64,000 bases of DNA from positions 1,657,001-1,721,000 of the forward strand of contig WPIO01000019.1 of assembly GCA_009760855.2 (NCBI GenBank), in the 5' to 3' direction. Position 1 is the stretch's first letter. Each line of letters begins with the position of its first letter. Positions 1 to 26,028 of this stretch are shown here, piece after piece. Source of the DNA: Cristatella mucedo. Taxonomy: Eukaryota; Bryozoa; Phylactolaemata; Cristatellidae. A program made the translations under genes and the position numbers. The notes under the pieces are model-generated. The model was not told where the DNA came from and searched no databases. It was given only the letters and a program-made list of their open reading frames with translations.

Positions 1-60
1 GCTGCATGTCTACTTATTTGCTGTGCGGATGGACGTGAAATTTCTAATGTACAAGCAAAG

Positions 61-600
61 AAAACATCTAGTCTTCTAGACCCTATTCCCGCTGTCCTGC
101 TTCTACGATGCATATATCTGCTGCTTCCATGCATAACTAAAATATGTCATTAGCCTCAGGTCATGTCTCAGCACCTTTTAAAAAGGCTGCAGTCAGGCCA
201 CTGCGCAAGAAAGCAACACTAAATCAAGAGAACCTGAGCAACTACTGCACAGTCTCCCTCTACCGTTCCACCAAGTCCTTCTTGAGTGCCTCTCATCTCG
301 CCTGGGCATCACTGGTACTGCACTGCAATTGTCCAGGTCCTATTGTTGAATCACAGATGCACAATCCATAAATGCTGTCGACGATCAACCATCTCAACTG
401 CTCCCAGGTTAGCGCCTTACCAAGTGATCCCTGTGATGATCTAGCTGATTACTTCACTAGCGTCTTTGCCCAGAAGATAGACAAGATCAGGGAGTCCATC
501 CATACGATGGCAGCATACCCCTGGAATGCTGTCCCTCAATTCCTTGCAGCACCTCAATCTCTACATTCAAGACGGCCACTAGTGACCTAGTCCTGAAGTT
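61..600 (+). mobile_element. L2/CR1-like LINE fragments (linker and RT start)
   Basis: The segment from 61 to 344 matches the RT amino-terminal region found again at 608-1140. From about 345 the upstream linker (NHLNCSQVSALPSDPCDDLA) of another copy begins. The order shows two broken copies placed one after the other. Frames are interrupted. Confidence 0.75.
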
Positions 601-1650
601 CATATCCCAATCAAAAAAGACAACAAGTCTTTTGGACCCTATTCCCACTGTCCTGCTATGATGCATTGATCTGCTGCTGCCATGCATAACTAACATTATT
701 AATATGTCATTAGCCTCAGGTCATGTCCCAGCACCTCTCCAAAAAGGCTGTAGTCATCAGGCCACTACTCAAAAAGCAACACTAGATCAAGAGAACTTTA
801 GCAACTTCCACCCTGTCTTTCTTCTACCGCTCCTATCAAAGACACTGGAACAAGTCATGACAGACTAGCTGAACTCATATATTGAAACTTCTAACCTTGC
901 TAGTTAGTTCCAGTCTGGTTTTAGAGCTAATTACTCCGTAGAGTCAGCATTGCTTCGGGTGTTCAACGACCTACTTAGGAATGCAGACATGGATAGAGTA
1001 TCTCTGCATGTTTCGCTCGATATTTCGGTAGATTTTGATACTATTGATCACCAAACCTTTCTTGAGCACCTCTCATCTCGCCTGGGAATTACTGGCACTG
1101 CATTGCAATGGTTCAGGTCCTATCTCCGTGCGAGCACGTCGAATCGTGAAAGCACATTCTGTAGGCAAACAGCACATACGGTATTTACAGGTTCCAATCA
1201 TGCTGATTGCAACTGGCAAACATAGAAAGCATCTCTGATTGCAACTGGCAAACATGGAAAGAACCTCAAATCCTGTGGAGACCGTGCATTTAGTTCGTAT
1301 GCTCCCAAAGCCTGAAACTCCCTCCCGACTTGCGTCAGAACATCCCCCGACTTGACCACATTTAAAAGAATTAAAACACACCTATTTAGGACAGCATTTA
1401 GTGGGTCCCTGTGATTCATCCTTCATGTGCTTATGCGTACTGACACTGTACATGCTGCCACTAACCACATTTGCATGCTGACCCTGTGCATATCACCCCT
1501 AACCATGTTATTCATGTTGTTTATCAAGCATGATATTACTCACCATTCAATTGCATTTCCCCTTGCAGCAAATGTAAAGCACCTAGAAAGAGATTGAGTT
1601 CTCTGAGGGCGCTTTATCAAGTGCATTATTATTATTATTATCTCTACAAG
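600..1650 (+). mobile_element. L2/CR1-like LINE, internally deleted
   Basis: RT core recognisable as RVSLHVSLDISVDFDTIDHQ, then TALQWFRSYL. The catalytic core beyond this is deleted. The 3' part resumes with the ORF2 C-terminal motif near 1270 and ends in the conserved 3' hairpin and an ATT run (1575-1645). Inactive. Confidence 0.85.
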
Positions 1651-1721
1651 TGTGCTTTTAAAGCGCTCTACTAGCCCATCAGTCTGCGGGCGATGTGTGC
1701 AATTGGTCGATAGACATCATG

Positions 1722-1892
1722 TGAGCCGTAATGGCTCACTAGGTAAGGTGATTGCTTTTCATGACCTCGGCCCTGAGGTCGTGGGTTCGAATCTGTGGTG
1801 GGCGATCCCTTATCGCCACTGCAAGCGGTGGTGATAGCCGTAAAGGCTCTTCAGTCGCTGTACAAAAGAGGCTGTTAAATCAGCTAGCAATG
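1722..1892 (+). mobile_element. tRNA-derived SINE, family A
   Basis: The tRNA-like head has A box TGGCTCACTAGGTAAGG and B box GGGTTCGAATC, then a body with gcgatcccttatcgccactg and a tail region ggctgttaaatcagct. Similar copies occur elsewhere in the window. Confidence 0.85.
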
Positions 1893-2904
1893 TGATGCAC
1901 CCGCTCGAGGATTCGAGACATAAAGTTGGCCCCACGGTCAAAGAGGACCTGATCGGGAACACCGTTCTGGCAGACAATCTCTTCCATGAAGACCATGGTG
2001 CAGGTCAGCACTGTCTGGTCCAGTATCGCTCTAGCCTCGGGCCTACTATTGGAAAGCTGCCTGCTTAGTTTAAAGTGTGAGTGTTACCAGCTTGGTTAAA
2101 CGGCTGTAGATTGATGGCAGATTTTAAATTCACAGTCACTACATTAGTTGAATGAATAATAATCAAGATCTAACATCAAGACGTTCTCGAAATCAGCAGC
2201 GTGTTAGAGAGACTGAAGAAGAAACAGAAGCCAGCATCGAAAGATACTGCAAAATTAGGCAGAGAGACTGTCTAAGCAAGCATTCTTGGGAAGGTCATTG
2301 TACACTAGAAGCATGTATGCTGAATCTCTGAAAGGTATACATTCTCGCTGAAGCGTGCTAAGCTTGAAATGTGCAAAAAATGGGTTAGCAGGGCTTCAAC
2401 TACTCACTCGTTCGACGAGTGTCTCTTATAGCACCTGCACAAGGAAGAACAGTTATACAAGCTCTCCGGTCTACTATTGACTTGGGAAGAATGCAGGAAT
2501 GAGCCCGAGGCTAAGGACACTGCTAGCTTAAATTTTTGGGTGCCTCTCGACTGGTTTTGGGTCAAGGAGTATAGTTAGGAGTTTGTTAAGGTGCCGAACA
2601 TTGGCCTAAACCCTAACTAGCCAATCACCGGTGGCTGCACACCCCTTGGGCGCTAGGCTCATTGGGGCATGCCGGCCCCCCTCACTAGCCGCCTAGTCAT
2701 GGCGGCCCCATCTACATCCGACCTGCTATAGATTTTTGGGTTCAACGCTCCGAATTAACGGAATTCTAAGCATGTAGCACTTTGTCAGGCTCTCGATCCT
2801 TATAGGACTTATGAACAAATGGACAGAAGACCTCTTTTCCGACATCACCTTTCTGTAACAGGATTTTGTTTCCTGTAGGCCACTCGCAGTTTCTTCCTCC
2901 GTGA

Positions 2905-3045
2905 TTATTGCCGGCGGCCCTGGTTCGGCCCAGGAGAAAGGTGCTCGTCTTTAACGACCAAGATCGTGTGCTCGAACCCTGATGCATTTGTAAAGTGCCC
3001 GGATGCAAATTGCATTCTCCTTGTGTGCTATACAAATGAATTATT
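2905..3045 (+). mobile_element. tRNA-derived SINE, family B
   Basis: Head with A box (cggcccaggagaaaggtgct) and B box gtgctcgaaccc, then a diverged form of the LINE-like 3' tail ending gctatacaaatgaatta. Confidence 0.75.
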
Positions 3046-3599
3046 TACAACTTGAACTATTGGCCGCTTTAGAATTGGCTGTGACTCTTATTGCAAAGTT
3101 CAATTTCTTGCTTTGCCCAATGTTTCGCTTCTGTTAACCTACCAATACTTTTATGCAAGCTGTGAAATTGGATGACATTACAATTTTTCGTTCCTCGTCG
3201 TTTGGAGCTGTCGAGTCACTGACGGCACACTAGAAAGAAATGATTATGTCAATGATTTATCTCGCACTGTCCGAGAACTAAGTGACATTTGAACGTAAGC
3301 TCGTTAACTTTGTGACATTGCGAAATGGCACAACGTGGCTTTTCTGTACACGAAGCTCTACAGGTGTATTCGGTATAACCGAGTGTGTGCTGTCAGTTCA
3401 GGATGCGACACTCAGATCTTCGTCCAGGCTGCATTGGTGACTAAATAAAGCTAATGCAGTTGTAGTTTGTTCGCACAGCAGAGAGTCAGCCGATGTCCAA
3501 CACCAACAGTTTATTACCAACACGGAGCCGAAGAGCGTACGGCTCCCCTCGGCCCCTACTCTCGCTCGACTCCCCACTCCTCCACTCTGCAGTCCACCC

Positions 3600-3870
3600 T
3601 CTCCCCACCAGCTGGTTACCGGCCTGTGTCCATACCACATCACAGGCAGACCACAGCTATGCACCGGCCGACCCTGATGGTGAATCCACCATCTGGCCAC
3701 CAGCGGGTTACTGGCCTGTATCCATGCCACATCACAGGCTCATCAGAGGAGCCGGCATACAATACATACATACACACGTACATTCGAACTACACACCCCT
3801 TGACCTTAAGGTCACAAGTCAGGAGCCGGCATACAATACATACATACATACGTACATACGAACTACAGCA
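3600..3870. repeat. Two local duplications
   Basis: A unit of about 45 bp with ccaccagc(t/g)ggttac occurs at 3605 and 3698. A second unit, gagccggcatacaatacata, occurs at 3759 and 3825. Both pairs are diverged only slightly. Confidence 0.8.
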
Positions 3871-4064
3871 GTGACGTGTCAAAATCATTGAAAGAACAGA
3901 ATTGGCTGTCTGCCGATCTGGGTTAAGGTACTTTCTGTCGCCCTGACCTTCAAGTCCTGACACGGCCCCGTGGTTCGAAATTGGGTTTCATTGTCATTTT
4001 ATATCTAGCTGGACTGCGGCTGCTATCATCAGCCTTATAACGTCCTAAAGTCGGGCTACCTTTA

Positions 4065-4645
4065 TTGCCCGACTGTTTAAAATCCATTTTTCAGTATTCA
4101 TACTTTGCTGTCGATTGTGGTACTTCCTTTCGTCGTCATTTCATTGCATTCGATCCCTTCATTCTTTGGCTCCAGGCTGCCTATCAGATCTACTACCCCA
4201 CTAGGCTAAGCATCGTACCACCTGCTTTTCGGAACCTGTTTACCAATACCTCGTACGAACCCCAAATCCTTTGGAGACCGTGCATTTAGTTTGTATGCTC
4301 CCAAAGCCTGGAACTCACTTCCGACTTGTGTCACGACATCCCCTGACTTTACCACATTTAAAAAGAAATTTAAAACGCACATATTTATCACAGCATTTAG
4401 TGGGTCTCTGTGGTTCGACTTTTATGTACTTATGAGTGCTGGCACTGCATGCTGCCACAAACCACACTTGCATTGACCCTATGCATGTCACCCCTAACCA
4501 TGTTATTCATATTGTTGATTGAGCATGCTACCACTAACCATTCAATCGTGTTTCCTTTGCAGCAAATGTAAAGTACCTAGAAAGAGATTGAGCTCTCTGA
4601 GAGTGCTTTATCAAGTATTTTATTATTATCATTATTATTGTTTGG
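4065..4645 (+). mobile_element. L2/CR1-like LINE, 3' end
   Basis: 5'-truncated copy: late ORF2 with the FGDRAF..YAPKAWNSLPT-type motif, 3' UTR, the 3' hairpin and an ATT-rich tail. Confidence 0.85.
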
Positions 4646-5212
4646 CTTTTGAAAGATGCTAAAGCCCTGGGGGATCATACACATACAACAAGCAGAGGAA
4701 TACAGACATTCTGTACAGCACTTAGTTGTCTGAGTAAGACTTGTATAGGACTTCCATGCCTGTTCAGCACTTAGTTTTCTCACGAAGACTTTGTACAAGA
4801 CTTCAGCATCATCCCAGCACTGAGCAGGCAAAGGTGAAGCTGCAAATTCAGCAACTGTTTCGGACGGACTAATCATAGCATTGCAGGGAAATGCGACGGA
4901 TAAACAAGAATATTTGATGAGTTTGTAAGTAAGATGCCATCTTGGTATAAGCCTACCCTACATTTTGTACATAATTGCCCAACGTTGGTTTGTGTTCACT
5001 TAAAGAATCTGCTAGTGTGGCCGATTTGTCTCAGCAACTCATGCAGCAAACAACTTTTTGGACACTAATCAGTTCAATCGAATACGTCGATACATTTTGA
5101 AATAAAAATAAATCTACTTGGTCAGCCAAATTAAGGAGTAGGAGCCCACGTGCCAAACCATTCGAGTGCTGTACCGCATGCCTACAGGCGGCGGGTGCAC
5201 ACGCAGGCACAC

Positions 5213-5214
5213 AT

Positions 5215-5248
<34 letters not shown>

Positions 5249-5276
5249 GCACGCACGCACACATGCACGCACACAC
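5213..5276. repeat. (CA)n microsatellite
   Basis: CA run with CGCA interruptions. Confidence 0.95.
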
Positions 5277-5364
5277 GTACCTTCTCTTTTTGCAGCAATG
5301 CCGTTCTATAAAAAATACTGATACTTCACATCTAGACATACATTTTGAACTTCTAAAGTACTAA

Positions 5365-5552
5365 ATAAATAAATAAATACTAGCTGATTTAACAGCCTAT
5401 TTTTGTATAGCGAGAGAAGAGCCTGTACGGCTATCACCACAACTTGCAGTGGCGATAAAGGATCGCCCACCGAAGGATTCGAACCCACGACCTCGGGGCT
5501 GAGGTCATGAAAAGCAACCGCCTTACCTAGTGAGCCATTACGGCGCATTATA
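5365..5552 (-). mobile_element. tRNA-derived SINE, family A
   Basis: Minus-strand copy with intact A and B boxes and an ATTTATTT-type tail (ataaataaataaata at 5364). Confidence 0.87.
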
Positions 5553-5779
5553 GTAGTTTAAGATGCATCAAACTAGTAACCTTCTCATTATCCTGACATA
5601 GGTCATTGTGATAAACTAAAAATTACCAATAATATTGAAGTCTGACTGAGGCTTGCTGGACAGGTACAGCAGTCACATGTTTCTTCTATCCTCTGATCTT
5701 CTCAGTACAATAATATACAAGAAGCTGTTAGCTTCTCTTAAGGAGTAATTGTTATTTCCAAACTTAAAAGCTAGCAAGT

Positions 5780-6960
5780 AAGTTTCAGCCGGGTGTAAGA
5801 GCAAATGACTCCATAGAGTCGGCACCGCTGCCACTATAGAATGACCTTCTTAGAGCGCATGGCTTACGCAGAGTCTTGCTGTTGGTTCTGCTGGATCTCT
5901 CGGCACCGTTTTATACAATTGACCATTAAGTATTGTTGAGCGCTCACAATCAACTTGCCACTGCAATGCAAAGGCTTACTTATTGTGGTGGATTTTAGAG
6001 GAGAGATGTCGCCGGCCCAACGGTCACCTGGTGAGCCTTTTGACTTTAGGGATAATCCTAGGGATATAAAAATATAAATAAATCTAGCTGCTTAAACAGC
6101 CTCTTTTTGTATAGCGACAGAAGAGCCTTTACGGCTATCACCACCGCTTGCAGTGGCGATAAAGGATCGCCCACCACAGGAATCAACCCACGACCTCGGG
6201 ACCGAGGTCATGAAAGCAACCGCCTTACCTAGTGTGCCATTACGGCTCACCGGATATGTTGCCTGTCATGCTCTTTTTTCAAGTTATACCCTCCCTCTTG
6301 CCGGTATAATCGCCAAGCACAACCTAAGCTTTCATTTTTATGCAGACGATACTCACTCAGCTATAGCTGTGCTTGTTCCCTCCCTGCTCTCCAACCGGTC
6401 TTACTTTAGCCAAAATTACTTCTCTAAATGAGGCATCAGAAGATAGTCAGGTCTGCCGCCTACTAAGTAACAGTACACAAATTCGGGCCTGTGTAAATAA
6501 GGACATCCCAGCCGAGCTGGAATTTGTGACTTCCTATCTAGACTTCTGTAAATCACTACACCCTGGTCTTCCTGCCTGTGCAATTAGATGCTTACAGTTG
6601 GTGCAAAACTATGCAAACAGGTACGTCTGTGGTGAATGTTGCAACTGCCACATTAAACCACTTTCCATCGACCAGAAGTTGCTTGCCACCAAGCTACATA
6701 TGGGCATCAAGGTTTTTGTCACTCACGTTAAAGTCCCTCCCATCTCTTGCTCCGGCCTAATTTTCGGAAATACTTTTTCATGCGAATTCACATGGCACTG
6801 CCCGTTATTCTGACTCAAGCCGTTTAGTTGTGCCTCTGACCAACCTCAACCGTGCCTTGAGTTCTCAAGCTTCAAAACCGTTCAACGCTCTTACCCTCTG
6901 ACGTCACGACAGCTCCCGAATTCGCGACATCAAAAAACAGCTCGAAACCCACTAGGTCAT
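5780..6960 (+). mobile_element. L2/CR1-like LINE, split by a SINE
   Basis: RT fragments at 5780-5960 and 6255-6960. The second still encodes FHFYADDTHS, with the intact YADD catalytic motif, and later DFCKSLHPGLPACAIRCLQL. Frameshifts and stops abolish the reading frame. A minus-strand tRNA-SINE sits between the two parts (6080-6252). Confidence 0.8.
6080..6252 (-). mobile_element. tRNA-derived SINE, family A, inside a LINE
   Basis: Minus-strand copy; the B box is mutated (ggaatcaacccacgac). It separates two parts of a LINE, so it inserted later or at the junction. Confidence 0.85.
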
Positions 6961-7529
6961 CACAGCATTTGCTCAGTGCATGCTGACATTGTGCATCTTA
7001 TCATCACTAACCAACATTCATTTTTTATTATTATTTTCATAAGTACTTGTCGTCACACTCGTCATGCTCGGCGGCTGCTCGACTATATCCAGCTTTTGGG
7101 TGGCCAAAGTAGCTGCTCACACTGCTGCTTTCTCAGCCTGAAGCATGCTGAAGCCATCTTACCACTAGCCAATTACCAAGATTCCTTTCCAGCTTGAGCA
7201 GCCCGAAGCACTATGCGGCAGCCTGCAGCAGGATGCACTTGCTGCCCATCGGTCAGCCAGAACGCTTAGCTGATGCCAGTGATTTATGGACTCCCATCTC
7301 CACTTACTTCACTCCAGGTGTTGGGGGATGGCTTCTCCTTCCTCTATCATTAGTCCTTTACCTTTCCTAATATATTATGCCTGTAAAAAATTGTCTACTT
7401 GTCCATCCGATTATCAAACCCAATAGAAGTAATAGGTAACAGAAGCTATCGCTCCCACGTCGAAAGACAGCAGAAGCTATCGCTCTTAAGGTCCGGAATG
7501 TAGAGTCGAATTCTGCAACTCTTTTGAGT

Positions 7530-7975
7530 CAGCACCATGAAAGCATCTGCTTCTTCCTACCGTGGAACATTCTTTCCTGTTTGCCTATACCTCGTACAAA
7601 CCTCAAATCCTTTGGAGACCGTGCATTTAGTTCGTATGCTCTCAAAGCCTGGAACTCACTCTCGATTTGTGTCATGACATCCACTGACTTGACCGCATTT
7701 AAAAAAAATTAAAAACGCACCTATTTACGACAGCATTTAGTGGGTCCCTGTGATTCGTCCTTTATGTGCTCATGCATGGTGACACTGTGCATGCTGCCAC
7801 TAACCAGACTTGCATGCTGACCCTGTGCATGTCACCCCTAACCATGTTATTCATCAAGCATGATACAACTCACCATTCAATCGTGTTTCCCTTTGCAGCA
7901 AATGTAAAGCGCCTAGAAAGAGATTGAGTTCTCTGAGGGCTTTATCACGTGTATTATTATTATTATTATTAAACG
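7530..7975 (+). mobile_element. L2/CR1-like LINE, 3' end
   Basis: Late ORF2 (FGDRAFSSYALKAWNSLSIC), 3' UTR, hairpin and an ATT run. 5'-truncated. Confidence 0.85.
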
Positions 7976-9194
7976 TTGGCTAGTGTCGGGCTCCACCAAA
8001 GAGAACAGGTCGGGTTATCTCCATCTGCAACACCACAAAGCCACAACACAGACTATGTGGCTGTTAAGACAGGAGTTTTCTAGAGCAAACTCAAAGCCTA
8101 AGCAGCTTTCGGTAGGCAAACGGTAGCCAGACGGCTTCATCTTGCCCAATAACAAAAACGTGAGAAGCATAGCTGAGTCAGGAGGGAAGTTGATGTAGTG
8201 AGTAACATGGAAGTAGAAGCCTAGGACGGCTGTAAAGGATGTGCCACAGTCGGCAGCAGGAGAGTAGATGTCGTTCCGTAAAAATTGTGGAAGTGAGTTT
8301 CACAGTCGAGGAGGATCTGCAGGGCAAAATGATGAAGGATTGAGCAGCAGGGTAAGGAAGATATTTTCGTGCAGACAGTGTGACATCAGCTAGCAAGATG
8401 ACCTGGGGCAGTGTGGTAGGTAGCATCGAGGTACTCTAGCAACATGACGAAGACAAGACCGGTCGTAAATCGCCAATGAGATCTCACCAGTGAGGCTGAA
8501 ACTTATGTGCACGAGCACACCTTGTGTTGGCTGGCGATTTGCTGCTGATTTGCCATTAACTGGCGAGTGGTCCATTAGGTCGACTATGCTCAAGAAGTCG
8601 CTCGGCTACCTGCTGGCTCAGCAGGCTTGTGCCTAATGAGGCAGTCTGCCAAGGCTCCCGTGAGAGCCGTCGCAGCACTGAGTCGCCCGGCTAGCAGTCA
8701 GAGCCCAGTGCATACCAGCTATCGTCGTCACTTCCTCGGCGAGCAAAACTTTGGGGGAGGGGTGTGGCATGGTGCCACGAGCTAACCGTGACCTCAACCT
8801 CGTGTCGAGCTCACGACATGCCATCGGCAGAATGAAAGCTCAGACGTTGGCCCCTCCCCCTCTGCAATGGCAAGGCCACTGCCAGTGCTGAGTAGCCCTG
8901 ACCACACCAATGTGCTCATGTGACGACGGCTGTTGTGTTTATCAACCTGCCTTCAGCAACAAGGCTTTGAAGTCTTGCACCATTAATGCAAAGGAACGAG
9001 CGATCACACCAATTATTCTTATGTAACTGGCTTGCTTTCAGCATATGCAAACGACAATTAAATGATTTTTAGTGAACATACACAGCTAGATCTTCAGCCT
9101 ACATGACTAAATTTAGTTAGACTTCAGGCCTCCAGTCGCCCGACCCACTTTTCTGTCTGGTCGATTACTAGTGCCCTTAAGTAACTTCATATCA

Positions 9195-9345
9195 GCAAAT
9201 CTAAAGCACCTAGAAAAAGATTGAGTTCTCTGAGGGCGCTTTATCAAGCGCATTATTATTATTACATCCCTTGGAGACCCGTGCTTCGAGTTACTATGTA
9301 TCCTAAGCCTGGAGCTCACCAACGACTGTCGTCACATAATCTCTT
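9195..9345 (+). mobile_element. LINE 3' tail fragment
   Basis: The conserved 3' hairpin and ATT tail at 9200-9265, followed by a scrap of late ORF2, so probably two abutting remnants. Confidence 0.6.
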
Positions 9346-9530
9346 GATTTGATGCCATTCAAAATAAGCTCAAAAAACCCTACCTTTTCCAAACAGCGAT
9401 TGGTTTGTCAGAATGAATCGTCCATCTACGTGGTTCTATGTCATGAAACTGTATACGTCGTGAGTAACGGCAACAGTGAGATACTTTTAATTAGCGTTCC
9501 AGTGAATTTGCCTTCTTTCCGTGGGGTTTA

Positions 9531-10151
9531 CAGTGGTACCTCGGCTTACGACTGTCTCGACATACGTGTTTCGAGACACGAGCTGTCACTCGGCCGATTT
9601 TTTGCTTTGAGTTTCGAGCTAAAATTCGGGTTACGAGCCAGCTTCAGATACTTCATCCCTAGTTGCTGCAGCAAACATCACGCTGTGTGGTTACTCAGGC
9701 CAATAAGAGTAGGGCATCGAACGACGTTCCGTTGCAAGACGCTGCCCTACGACACGGGGTTCCCTCCCAGACAGAGTCGAGCGAGCCGTCATGGTGGTTG
9801 GACGCACACGATCGCCAGACCGGTGTTAAATCCGACTAAAGGCCTAGCCAATAAACTGCCGTTTCAGCTACGTGTTGGTTCTGTACGCTCGACTGCTTGC
9901 CGTGAGGCTGTCCGTGGACATTAGGATTAATAAAACCCGTTTATTGCAAGATATTCTATTGTAGTTTTTAAACAATATTCTTTATTTATAGATAAATATT
10001 TTAATTTAAAAATGTGACAAATCGCAGTTTTTTGGGGGTCCAGAACCGATTAATGGTGCTTCTATTAATTTCAATGGGGAAAATTGATTTGAAATACAAG
10101 CTATGAGCTCCGGCAAGGAACGAATTAAACTCGTAAGCTGAGGTACCACTG
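9531..10151. mobile_element. Tigger/pogo-like non-autonomous DNA transposon, 621 bp
   Basis: It starts cagtggtacctcggcttacg and ends in the near-perfect inverse, ...cgtaagctgaggtaccactg, flanked by TA on both sides as expected for Tc1/mariner-superfamily target duplication. The terminal repeat sequence is of the type seen in Tigger-like elements. No transposase coding region is visible inside. Confidence 0.88.
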
Positions 10152-10204
10152 TATTTACTTTTGTACTATTTCGTGAGTGCTGCTAACCGGGGGGGGGAGG
10201 GTAA

Positions 10205-10368
10205 ATACTTGATGATTCAACAGCCTCATTTGTATAGCGGCAGAAGATCCTAAACGGCCATCCCTGCCGCTCGAAGTTGGCAATAATGAATCGCCCACTG
10301 CAGGATTCGAACCCACAACCTAGGTCGTTAAGAGCGAGCACCTTACCTCATAGGCTATCATGGCCCAG
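10205..10368 (-). mobile_element. tRNA-derived SINE, family A, diverged
   Basis: B box gattcgaacccacaacc with the family body (tttgtatagcggcagaag) on the left. Confidence 0.8.
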
Positions 10369-10394
10369 TACTCTAACCACTCTTTTGTGTACTT

Positions 10395-10565
10395 TTGCTT
10401 ACTTGTTTTAGCATAGTAATAGTGTGGTTTTGTATGCTTACCAAAGGAGGCTACCTTGCATTTCATTAACTATTGATTATTGCTTCTCTTGCAGGGAAAA
10501 ATAAAGTGCCTAAATAGAGAATAAGTTCTCTCACAGTGCTATACAAAACATTATTATTACTAATA
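10395..10565 (+). mobile_element. Diverged LINE or SINE 3' tail
   Basis: Contains aaagtgcctaaatagagaat and agtgctatacaaaac followed by ATT units, the shared LINE/SINE 3' end in diverged form. Confidence 0.5.
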
Positions 10566-11070
10566 TGTCGAGCACACCCAGTCGGACAGTATCACTTTCA
10601 TAGTTTGGTCACATTAGATGAGCTTTCAACCAATCGACAATAAAGTATAAAATAAAATATAATTCATTTGTATAGCGATGATATCACAGGTTTGATGCAA
10701 ATGCTATCTGCTGGTATTCACCCTAGCTTAATGCTCTCATTGCAACTGGCTGGTTCACTACCACCATCAAGATTTTAACCGCGTTATTCATCCTACACTA
10801 AGCCTCCCATTTCTTCCTTTCTCATAGTGTGTCTGTCTGTCTATCATGCTAATTCTCAGTCTGTGCCTTATCTCCATATCTCTGCCTGTCTCAATATCCG
10901 TGTGATGATTGTCTCTCTTTCTCCCTCCCCTCCCTCGGTGTCTGTCTCTCTCTGTGACACACACTCTCTATCTCTCTTTGCCTATCTCTCGTTTGTTAAA
11001 GGATCTACAGCCTACAAGCATGCAGGTAGTAAATGTGTTTAAGCTCAAGCATAATTATATCGGAACGGCA

Positions 11071-11076
11071 TTTATT
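11071..11076 (-). terminator. Candidate poly(A) signal for PITPNC1
   Basis: AATAAA on the minus strand about 470 bases beyond the PITPNC1 stop codon, in otherwise unremarkable sequence. It is the nearest canonical hexamer I noticed; the true 3' end is unproven. Confidence 0.35.
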
Positions 11077-11545
11077 GCATGTAAGTTAACGAGTTTATCT
11101 AGTTAATCGCAATGCCCTCTGCAAAAACGAAAGGCACATCGGATGACAAAAGAGTTATCACCGGCCAGAACAAACGGACTAGTCAAACAATTTTTCAGCA
11201 GGTATGCTAAGGCATGATTGCCAGAACGTTCTCAGCCACAGGAAAGGACAATGCATCAAACACAGCTGATGATCGGTACATCTTAGTAGACGTAACAGCT
11301 AGATGCATGATCATGAGAGCAGCGTGAATTCCAAAAGCATAAAGTACATAATAGTACTAGCAATGATTCACCGGAAGTGACATCTCACGAAAATCTAGTA
11401 TTATGCAAACCCTGTACCACAAAAACTAGATGGAAATCATGTCAATACAGCCTTCTACCCATGTGTCCTAAATTATCTGCCAATGAACTCCCACATCAGT
11501 CGTTAAGTCAAGGAAAAAAATGGAACCCACTCTTTACTAGCGCCA

Positions 11546-26028
<14,483 letters not shown>

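Noticed and set aside
9349-9924. 191-residue plus-strand open frame
   Set aside because: It runs from flanking DNA into the Tigger-like element and covers its inverted repeat; no transposase motif is present.
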